Source: Acidimicrobiaceae bacterium (GTDB lineage Bacteria > Actinomycetota > Acidimicrobiia > Acidimicrobiales > RAAP-2). Taken from it: a stretch of DNA of 11,220 nucleotides. Of this stretch, positions 6,670 through 11,220 are shown piece by piece. The notes under the pieces are model-generated. The model did not search any database. It saw only the letters and a program-made list of their open reading frames with translations, and had not been told where the DNA came from. The DNA lies in NCBI GenBank assembly GCA_003131665.1, contig PKWA01000061.1:199-11418 (forward strand). The letters are read 5' to 3'. Within the stretch, counting starts at the first letter, position 1; each line of letters starts with the position of its first letter. Both the position numbers and the translations under genes were made by a program.

Positions 6670-6691
6670 GACAGCCACTTCACAGCGCTTT
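6670..6691 (+). promoter_or_regulatory. Possible response-regulator box: two tandem 11-bp repeats
   Basis: GACAGCCACTT (6670-6680) is followed directly by CACAGCGCTTT (6681-6691), with 8 of 11 positions identical. OmpR/PhoB-family regulators typically bind two direct half-sites 11 bp apart. The second copy covers where a -35 element would lie for the -10 at 6707-6712, as at PhoB-activated promoters. No other copy was noticed in the window, so this is inference. Confidence 0.35.
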
Positions 6692-6706
6692 CTTATCCTG
6701 ACTCGG

Positions 6707-6722
6707 TACTCTTTGAACCATG
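6707..6722 (+). promoter_or_regulatory. Candidate -10 box for a leaderless secreted-protein transcript
   Basis: TACTCT (6707-6712) fits TANNNT and is followed by 7 bases (TTGAACC) and the ATG at 6720, the arrangement of actinobacterial leaderless genes. There is no Shine-Dalgarno before the ATG and no recognisable -35, which would fit an activator-dependent promoter. Confidence 0.4.
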
Positions 6723-7082
6723 AAGCGGATTACGTCAAGGAGCCTGATCGCCCTAGGGGTCGTGGTCGCGTTGGGGCTCTCTACCCCGGGCCTCGCCTTC
6801 GCCGGTTCGGGACCCGGCTCCGCGTCACAAAAGGCGTTCAACCAAGAGTTGGCCGCCTTCCTCTCCTCGCGCCAGGCCATTCAGTCGACCTTCCAATCTT
6901 CCGTCAGCACCGCTCGAGCGACGTACTTCAGTGCTCTCTCTCAGAGTGCGTCGTCGGCCCAACGAAGCGCTGCCCGTCAAGCCATGGAGACGGCCATCAT
7001 CCAAGCGGCGGCGGCTCGAAGCGCTGCCCTCACCGCGCTCGGGAATCGTCCGGTAAAATTCTCCACGCAACGCTTGAAATAG
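6720..7082 (+). CDS. Small secreted helical protein beside the two-component system
   Basis: This 120-residue protein is of no family I recognise. The N-terminus is a clear Sec signal peptide: basic MKRITSR, hydrophobic core SLIALGVVVALGL, and an AFA-GS cleavage site after residue 28. The mature part (~92 residues) has no cysteine, is rich in Ala, Ser and Gln, and seems almost wholly helical from ~36 to ~108 (FNQELAAFLSSRQAIQ, ATYFSALSQSASSAQRSAAR, AAAARSAALTALG). The short tail NRPVKFSTQRLK is basic. It stands alone, divergent from the regulator/kinase pair and convergent with the dehydrogenase gene. Small helical exported proteins next to sensor kinases (CpxP, Spy, ZraP) suggest by analogy an accessory sensor or a target, but there is no sequence motif linking it to those families. 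Confidence 0.8.
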   Translation: MKRITSRSLIALGVVVALGLSTPGLAFAGSGPGSASQKAFNQELAAFLSSRQAIQSTFQSSVSTARATYFSALSQSASSAQRSAARQAMETAIIQAAAARSAALTALGNRPVKFSTQRLK

Positions 7083-7098
7083 CCGCGTCTCGCCCATC

Positions 7099-7132
7099 GA
7101 CCTTGGAGGAGTCATCTGTTGACTCTGAGGTC
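7099..7132. terminator. Interrupted hairpin between convergent genes
   Basis: The inner stem GAGTCA (7109-7114) pairs with TGACTC (7120-7125) over a 5-base loop. The outer stem GACCT (7099-7103) pairs with AGGTC (7128-7132) across a small asymmetric internal loop. It lies 16 bases after the secreted-protein stop and 20 bases before the dehydrogenase stop, so it could act on both strands. There is no T-run on either side, so it is at best a U-less terminator. Confidence 0.35.
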
Positions 7133-7151
7133 ACAGTAGAACGCCCGTCCC

Positions 7152-7937
7152 CTACTGCGCCACCCAGCCCCCGTCGATGGAGATTGCCGAGCCCGTAATG
7201 GTTTGAGCATCGTTCGAACAGAGAAAGACCGCCATCGCCCCGATCGCTTCGGGCGTCGTAAATTTCAACATCGGTTGCTTTTCCTGCAACAGCTTGGCCG
7301 CCTCGGTCGACACGTCGGTGCCGGCTTCTTTGGCTCGAGCGACCAGCTGACCCTCGACGAGAGGAGTCAAAACCCAACCGGGACAGATCGCGTTCACGGT
7401 CACGCCGTCATTCGCCAATTCGATTGCCGCCACTTTGGTGGCGCCAATCACCCCGTGCTTGGCGGCCACGTAGGCCACCTTGTTCGCACTCGCCACGAGA
7501 CCGTGCGCCGAGGCAATATTAATTATTCGGCCCCACCTTCTCGACTTCATGCCCGGGATCGCGGCCTTCATGCCGTGAAAGACAGCAGAGAGATTGAGCG
7601 CGAGCACCGCATCCCACTGCGCGTCCGGGAACTCTTCGATGGCCGCAACATATTGGATCCCCGCGTTGTTCACCAGAATGTCGAGGCTGCCCAACTCTTC
7701 TTGGGTCCTCTTTACGATCGCCGCGACCCGCTCGGGCTTCATCAAGTCAGCCCCGTCGTAGAGCACGGTCACGGAAAACTCCTCGGCCATTTTCTTGCGC
7801 AGGGCCTCGATCTCATTGGCGTCACCGAAGCCATTCAGCATCACGTCGGCGCCCTGGGCGGCAAGAGCCCGTGCCACACCGAGGCCAATGCCACTGGTCG
7901 AGCCAGTGACCAACGCCACCTTGTTCTGTAACGTCAC
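7152..7937 (-). CDS. bdhA: D-3-hydroxybutyrate dehydrogenase (SDR family)
   Basis: This NAD-dependent enzyme (EC 1.1.1.30) interconverts D-3-hydroxybutyrate and acetoacetate. The 261 residues match the family length. The Rossmann motif is TGSTSGIG (11-18), followed by NNAG (90-93) and catalytic N115, S143, Y156 and K160. The substrate-specific residues known from Pseudomonas enzymes (Gln94, His144, Lys152, Trp187, Gln196, Trp257) all appear one position later: Q95, H145, K153, W188, Q197 and W258. That makes this assignment firmer than a generic SDR call. Family phrases LNGFGD and [23 protein letters not shown] (95 onward) are also present. The GTG start overlaps the scoB TGA as GTGA. It is the last gene of the ketone-body set. 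Confidence 0.95.
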   Translation of the reverse strand: MTLQNKVALVTGSTSGIGLGVARALAAQGADVMLNGFGDANEIEALRKKMAEEFSVTVLYDGADLMKPERVAAIVKRTQEELGSLDILVNNAGIQYVAAIEEFPDAQWDAVLALNLSAVFHGMKAAIPGMKSRRWGRIINIASAHGLVASANKVAYVAAKHGVIGATKVAAIELANDGVTVNAICPGWVLTPLVEGQLVARAKEAGTDVSTEAAKLLQEKQPMLKFTTPEAIGAMAVFLCSNDAQTITGSAISIDGGWVAQ

Positions 7938-8575
7938 GTCAGCGCGACGATCAACTCAGGCTCCGTGGCCGCGCGGACCTCGTCGACACTGACCCCGGGG
8001 GCCAACTCACGCAAAATGAGGCCCTCAGCCCCCACGTCAATCACGGCGAGATCGGTGATGATGCGTTGCACGCACGCCCGGCCGGTGAGAGGCAGCGTGC
8101 ACGAGTTCACGATCTTGTACCGACCATCCTTGGCAGAGTGTTCCATCATGACGATCACTCGCTTGGCGCCATGGACCAGATCCATCGCGCCGCCCATTCC
8201 TTTGACCATCTTGCCCGGTATCATCCAATTCGCCAAGTCGCCTCCGGCTGACACTTGCATGGCTCCTAGAACCGCGACATCGATGTGACCGCCGCGAATC
8301 ATGGCAAAGGAAGCGGCCGAATCAAAGAAGGAGGCTCCCGCCAGTACCGTCACGGTCTCTTTACCTGCATTGATGAGGTCTGGGTCGAGGGCGTCCGGTG
8401 AGGGATACGGACCCACGCCCAGAATCCCGTTCTCAGCGTGTAGCACCACGTGAAGACCCTCGGGCACGAAATTGGGCACCAGGGTGGGCAAACCGATTCC
8501 CAGGTTGACGTACTGACCATCGTGCAACTCCGCGGCGACGCGTGCCGCTAACTCATCGCGTGTCAGGGCGCTCAC
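7934..8575 (-). CDS. scoB: 3-oxoacid (succinyl-CoA:acetoacetate) CoA-transferase subunit B
   Basis: This is subunit B of SCOT, which moves CoA from succinyl-CoA to acetoacetate. It is 213 residues, normal length. The catalytic glutamate is E48 in [14 protein letters not shown], which forms the covalent glutamyl-CoA intermediate in this family. Other signatures are [47 protein letters not shown], the Gly/Met-rich [14 protein letters not shown] and the C-terminal [17 protein letters not shown]. The GTG start overlaps the scoA stop as GTGA, and the stop overlaps the dehydrogenase start the same way. All three genes are therefore tightly coupled. The gene could be called atoA-like, but with scoA and bdhA beside it SCOT is the best reading. 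Confidence 0.95.
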   Translation of the reverse strand: MSALTRDELAARVAAELHDGQYVNLGIGLPTLVPNFVPEGLHVVLHAENGILGVGPYPSPDALDPDLINAGKETVTVLAGASFFDSAASFAMIRGGHIDVAVLGAMQVSAGGDLANWMIPGKMVKGMGGAMDLVHGAKRVIVMMEHSAKDGRYKIVNSCTLPLTGRACVQRIITDLAVIDVGAEGLILRELAPGVSVDEVRAATEPELIVALT

Positions 8576-9318
8576 GTGCTCACCGTCCTCTTCTCAATTC
8601 GCTTCTCGACGCCTGGCGTGTGCACCACACGTTGGACGAAAATGCCCGGAGTGTGGACCTGCATGGGGTCGAGGTCGCCCGGTTCGACCAACTCTTCAAC
8701 TTCGGCGATGGTGACACGTCCGGCAGCGGCGCAGAGGGGATTGAAGTTCTGCGCGCTTTCTTCGTAGATCAAGTTACCCAGTCGGTCTCCGTATCGGGCG
8801 TGCACGAGGGAGTAATCGGTGGTGATGCCGAGCTCCAGCACGTACGTTCGTCCCATAAAGTCCCTGACCTCTTTCGCCGGTGAGACCAGCACGATCGAAC
8901 CGGCGCTGTCGTAGCGCCACGGAAGTCCTCCGTCGGCCACCTGCGTACCAACGCCCGCGGGCGTGTAAAAGGCCGGGATCCCCGCGCCCCCCGCCCTCAG
9001 TCGCTCGGCCAGTGTGCCTTGGGGCACGAGTTCGACTTCCAACTCCCCTGAAAGGTACTGGCGTTCGAACTCCTTATTCTCGCCCACGTACGAGCCCGTG
9101 GTGCGTCGAATCCGCTTCGCCGACAAGAGCACGCCCAAGCCCCATCCGTCGACCCCGCAGTTGTTGCTCACTATTTCCAGGTCCGTGGCCCCATGCGCTA
9201 GCAGTGCGTCGATCAAGGTGCTCGGAATGCCACACAATCCAAATCCGCCCACGGCAATCGAAGCGCCATTCACAATGTCTCGCACCGCCGCATCGGCGTC
9301 ATCCACGACCTTATTCAT
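8572..9318 (-). CDS. scoA: 3-oxoacid (succinyl-CoA:acetoacetate) CoA-transferase subunit A
   Basis: This is subunit A of SCOT, 248 residues. It carries the family-1 CoA-transferase signature [17 protein letters not shown] (16-32), then [62 protein letters not shown] and [16 protein letters not shown]. The ATG start has a GAAGGG Shine-Dalgarno a few bases upstream, unlike the genes that follow it, so it is an independent initiation site. It lies 64 bases after the HMG-CoA lyase stop and overlaps scoB by GTGA. HMG-CoA lyase upstream would supply its acetoacetate. Confidence 0.95.
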   Translation of the reverse strand: MNKVVDDADAAVRDIVNGASIAVGGFGLCGIPSTLIDALLAHGATDLEIVSNNCGVDGWGLGVLLSAKRIRRTTGSYVGENKEFERQYLSGELEVELVPQGTLAERLRAGGAGIPAFYTPAGVGTQVADGGLPWRYDSAGSIVLVSPAKEVRDFMGRTYVLELGITTDYSLVHARYGDRLGNLIYEESAQNFNPLCAAAGRVTIAEVEELVEPGDLDPMQVHTPGIFVQRVVHTPGVEKRIEKRTVST

Positions 9319-9382
9319 AACTGCCCTTCAACTTGTCCAGTCCGGTGTAGTTGTCCAAAGACCCAATGTAGGCGTCAATAGG
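9311..9382 (-). other. Coding-like 23-codon stretch after the HMG-CoA lyase stop
   Basis: Reading on in the lyase frame past its TGA gives 23 sense codons (PIDAYIGSLDNYTGL..., ending KGSYE) and then TAA. That TAA overlaps the scoA ATG in TATGAATAA. About 15 of 23 third positions are G or C against about 8 of 23 second positions, a coding-like contrast. No ATG or GTG begins it, though an in-frame TTG is present. It could be the remnant of a gene, a rarely translated extension, or chance. Confidence 0.25.
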
Positions 9383-10318
9383 TCAATTGAGTGACGCGGC
9401 CAACGCGTTGACAGTGCGCGACGGACTCGGTCGACCGAGCAAGCCAGCCATCCACAAACTCGTGCGACAAAGCTGCTTAAGATCCACACCCGTCTCGATC
9501 CCTAGTCCGTGCAGTTGCCACACCAGGTCTTCGGTGGCCAGATTTCCCGTCGCACTGGCGGCGTAGGGACACCCGCCAAGTCCACCAGCGGAAGAGTCCA
9601 CGGTGGTCACGCCGTGTTGGAGCGCGGTCAAGGTATTGGCGAGAGCTTGGCCGTACGTGTCATGAAAGTGAACGGCCAACCGATCCGGCTCGAGTTTCTC
9701 GTCAGCCAACGTGTTCAACAACTCAACCACCTGACCAGGTGTGGCGACGCCGATGGTGTCGCCAAGCGAGAGTTCGCCACACCCCATCGCCGCCAATTCA
9801 CTCGCTACGGCGCTGACTTGGTTCGGAGCCACCGCCCCTTCCCAGGGATCGCCAAAGCACATCGAGATGTACCCTCGAACCGCGAGTCCGGCATCCAACG
9901 CTCGACGCACGACGGGCTCAAAGAGACGCAACGACTCGGATACGGATCGATTCAAATTTCGTTGAGCAAAGCTCTCGGTGGCACTGGCGAAGACCGCGAC
10001 CTCCTTAACGCCGGCCGCCAAAGCCCGATCCAGACCACGCTCATTGGGTACGAGCACCGGGTGTCGACCCGAAAGAGGTCCGAGCAGCGCCACCAACTCT
10101 TCGGCGTCGCTCAGTTGGGGCACCCACGACGCCGGAACGAAACTCGTCAGTTCCACGGTGACCAAGCCCGACGCAATCAAGCGGCGTATGAATTCGACCT
10201 TCAACTCAACGCCAAGTACTGTCGCCTCATTCTGCAAGCCGTCACGCGGGCCCACTTCGTAGATCTCGACGTGCGAGGGTAGTCCAGGCAACGCTGCAGG
10301 CAGGGGGTCTCTCACCAC
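9383..10318 (-). CDS. Hydroxymethylglutaryl-CoA lyase
   Basis: This enzyme cleaves (S)-3-hydroxy-3-methylglutaryl-CoA to acetoacetate and acetyl-CoA (EC 4.1.3.4), the last step of leucine breakdown. It is a TIM-barrel enzyme of the DRE-TIM superfamily, 311 residues. Active-site counterparts of the human enzyme are visible: R25 and D26 in VGPRDGLQNE, E56 in VELTSF, H218 and H220 in HFHDT, C250 in the GLGGCPYA loop and N259 in TGNLATED. SFVPASWVPQLSD and SMCFGDPWEG also match. The start is GTG 10318 (or GTG 10315), with GAGG 5 bases upstream, 7 bases after the cold-shock gene. Its product acetoacetate is the substrate of the SCOT and dehydrogenase genes downstream. Homocitrate-synthase-like lyases are less likely given the Cys loop and context. 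Confidence 0.95.
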   Translation of the reverse strand: MVRDPLPAALPGLPSHVEIYEVGPRDGLQNEATVLGVELKVEFIRRLIASGLVTVELTSFVPASWVPQLSDAEELVALLGPLSGRHPVLVPNERGLDRALAAGVKEVAVFASATESFAQRNLNRSVSESLRLFEPVVRRALDAGLAVRGYISMCFGDPWEGAVAPNQVSAVASELAAMGCGELSLGDTIGVATPGQVVELLNTLADEKLEPDRLAVHFHDTYGQALANTLTALQHGVTTVDSSAGGLGGCPYAASATGNLATEDLVWQLHGLGIETGVDLKQLCRTSLWMAGLLGRPSPSRTVNALAASLN

Positions 10319-10325
10319 CGTCGCC

Positions 10326-10538
10326 TCATACGATCTCTGAATGCCGAATCGCGCTTACTTCGTCGCGGCCCCGGTGGCCCGTGCTCCGTCGTCCGGTTAT
10401 TCGAGTACCAACCATGATCGTCCTCGATCCGTCGTTAATTGATACGCAGTGAAAATAGAATCGCTGTCCTTCGTCACTGACGATCTCGCCGTCACCCCGA
10501 TAGTCATCAAAAGACTCGACAACACCGACAATCGTCAC
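10326..10538 (-). CDS. Divergent cold-shock-domain protein
   Basis: This 70-residue protein resembles a single cold-shock (OB-fold) domain. GVVESFDDYRGDGEIVSDEG matches strands 1-2 and the turn, FYFHCVSINDGSRTIMVGTRI matches the strand 3-4 region, and GHRGRDEVSAI fits the last strand. The FxFH core of RNP2 is kept (FYFH, 27-30). RNP1, usually KGFGFI, reads RGDGEIV and lacks its stacking aromatics. A nucleic-acid-binding role is thus plausible but may differ from that of CspA. From memory, a branch of short cold-shock proteins with FHCxxIxDGSRxIxVG occurs in Actinomycetota. The GTG start overlaps the ribH stop as GTGA, and HMG-CoA lyase follows after 7 bases, so it is embedded in an operon rather than free-standing. 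Confidence 0.8.
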   Translation of the reverse strand: MTIVGVVESFDDYRGDGEIVSDEGQRFYFHCVSINDGSRTIMVGTRITGRRSTGHRGRDEVSAIRHSEIV

Positions 10539-11077
10539 GGAGTCACGAGCGAACCCTGGTGCAGCACGCTCGCCATCTCGAGAGCGCTCCGGGCCGCCTC
10601 GCGGCCCTTGTTGGATTCATCCAACTCGGATCGCTCCATCGCCTGCTCGACAGTGTTGGTGGTGAGCACGCCAAAAATCACTGGCACGCGAGTACTCAAC
10701 TGCACGTCTTGAATCCCTCGCGCGCACTCACCGGCGACGACTTCGTAGTGTCCGGTGTCGCCTCGAATCACCGCGCCCAACGCGATCACCGCATCGTAGG
10801 GGCGAGTGGCGTCGGCGTAGGCCAGGGCCAGTAGAGGCAGTTCAAAGGCGCCCGGCACCCAGCCAATGGAAATATCGCGTCGATCAACGCCGGCCTCTTC
10901 GAGTGTGTCTAACGCTGCGCGCAGCAGGCGAAGAGTGACCGCTCCGTTGAAACGGCTGCAGGCCAACGCCACGCGAAGTCCGCGGCCCGACGTTGATCCT
11001 TCTAAGTACTCACCCGCGCGGTCGCGGAAGTGCGCGGCCTTTTTTGGATCAAAGTCCGTATCTTTACTCGACGTCAT
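10535..11077 (-). CDS. ribH: 6,7-dimethyl-8-ribityllumazine synthase
   Basis: This is the penultimate enzyme of riboflavin synthesis. It condenses 5-amino-6-ribitylaminouracil with 3,4-dihydroxy-2-butanone 4-phosphate. The start at ATG 11077 has GAGGGA about 4 bases upstream and gives 180 residues, with a ~30-residue N-terminal extension before the conserved core. Core motifs are [10 protein letters not shown] (substrate loop), [28 protein letters not shown] with catalytic H110, [19 protein letters not shown] and SNKGREAA. The position before the histidine is Gly, where many homologues have Pro, Thr or Ala. The start lies inside the last codons of ribA (14-base overlap). The frame is open to 11176, but that stretch is ribA coding sequence in another frame. 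The cold-shock gene follows with a GTGA overlap. Confidence 0.95.
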   Translation of the reverse strand: MTSSKDTDFDPKKAAHFRDRAGEYLEGSTSGRGLRVALACSRFNGAVTLRLLRAALDTLEEAGVDRRDISIGWVPGAFELPLLALAYADATRPYDAVIALGAVIRGDTGHYEVVAGECARGIQDVQLSTRVPVIFGVLTTNTVEQAMERSELDESNKGREAARSALEMASVLHQGSLVTP

Positions 11078-11220
11078 CGAGTCCCTCGAGCAGATGACCC
11101 ATACGTTCGCGCTTCGTACGCAAATAGTCGATATTGAAGGGCGTCGGACGACTCTCGAGGGGTACGCGTTCGACAATGTTGAGTCCGAATCCCTCGAGTC
11201 CGCCGTACTTTTCGGGGTTG
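11064..11220 (-). CDS. ribA: GTP cyclohydrolase II, C-terminal end (RibA or RibBA; cut by window edge)
   Basis: The last 51 codons and a TAA stop are present. The peptide ([20 protein letters not shown]..., then [13 protein letters not shown] and DDVE) is the well-known C-terminus of GTP cyclohydrolase II, which opens the GTP ring in the first step of riboflavin synthesis. Whether the N-terminus is a separate RibA or a RibBA fusion with dihydroxybutanone-phosphate synthase cannot be seen here. The fusion is common in Actinomycetota. The stop overlaps the ribH start by 14 bases, indicating a rib operon. Confidence 0.92.
   Translation of the reverse strand, partial: NPEKYGGLEGFGLNIVERVPLESRPTPFNIDYLRTKRERMGHLLEGLDDVE

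Noticed and set aside
7203..7931. Long open frame (about 242 codons) on the plus strand
   Set aside because: It is the antisense shadow of the 3-hydroxybutyrate dehydrogenase gene, has no family features and is rich in His/Arg/Gln, as expected of a reversed GC-rich coding frame.
9509..10282. Open frame of about 257 codons on the plus strand
   Set aside because: It lies wholly opposite HMG-CoA lyase, whose active-site residues are all intact, and its translation shows no recognisable domain.
10312..10329. Second five-codon mini-ORF (Met-Arg-Arg-Arg-Trp) between the cold-shock gene and HMG-CoA lyase
   Set aside because: Its ATG overlaps the previous stop and its TGA overlaps the second GTG of the lyase, but the lyase start has its own GAGG site. 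The mini-ORF contributes nothing that needs explaining and is probably chance.
11078..11176. Extension of the ribH frame 33 codons upstream
   Set aside because: This is ribA coding sequence read in another frame. ATG 11077 has its own Shine-Dalgarno and starts a more sensible N-terminus.
1..11220. Mobile element, phage, defence island or CRISPR
   Set aside because: No transposase, integrase, array-like repeats, terminal inverted repeats or abrupt composition change was seen. All genes are housekeeping, metabolic or signalling.

Overview
The window is a gene-dense, GC-rich (roughly 60 %) bacterial chromosome segment that looks like Actinomycetota, possibly an Acidimicrobiia-type lineage. That placement is my inference. 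It rests on GC-rich codon use, the infC-rpmI-rplT-TrmH-pheS-pheT order, a DUF1844-like gene divergent from infC, frequent GTG starts, repeated 4-base GTGA gene overlaps, and two start codons sitting exactly 7 bases after a TANNNT box, as on leaderless actinobacterial transcripts. No mobile element, CRISPR array, tRNA or rRNA was seen, and no stretch above 300 bases lacks a gene.

Layout. (1) Positions 1-4044, minus strand: a translation operon read right to left as infC (IF3), rpmI (L35), rplT (L20), a TrmH/SpoU-family RNA methyltransferase, pheS and pheT (cut by the left edge). infC probably starts at an ATC codon behind a good Shine-Dalgarno, with a perfect 8-bp hairpin just upstream. (2) 4045-4241 is the divergent control region between infC and a small DUF1844-like gene (4242-4538, plus strand). 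That gene ends base-to-base against the stop of a sensor kinase gene. (3) 4539-6586, minus strand: an OmpR-family response regulator and its histidine kinase. Divergent from it (6720-7082) is a small secreted, Ala/Ser/Gln-rich helical protein. The intervening 133 bases hold a possible 11-bp tandem repeat, a -10-like box and a 5-codon mini-ORF. (4) 7152-10318, minus strand: ketone-body genes, read right to left as HMG-CoA lyase, SCOT subunit A, SCOT subunit B and D-3-hydroxybutyrate dehydrogenase. (5) 10326-11220, minus strand: the end of ribA/ribBA, ribH and a divergent cold-shock-domain protein. These run directly into the HMG-CoA lyase gene, so riboflavin and ketone-body genes may share transcripts.

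How the genes fit together. HMG-CoA lyase releases acetoacetate and acetyl-CoA (the last step of leucine breakdown). SCOT activates acetoacetate to acetoacetyl-CoA using succinyl-CoA. The dehydrogenase interconverts acetoacetate and D-3-hydroxybutyrate, linking the set to storage polymer or external hydroxybutyrate. The two-component system and secreted protein may form a small envelope-sensing unit.

I found no clearly new multi-gene system. Most of the window is ordinary housekeeping and catabolism. The items most worth a second look are small-scale: the two-component/secreted-protein locus with its control region, the infC leader, and a coding-like stretch just after the HMG-CoA lyase stop.
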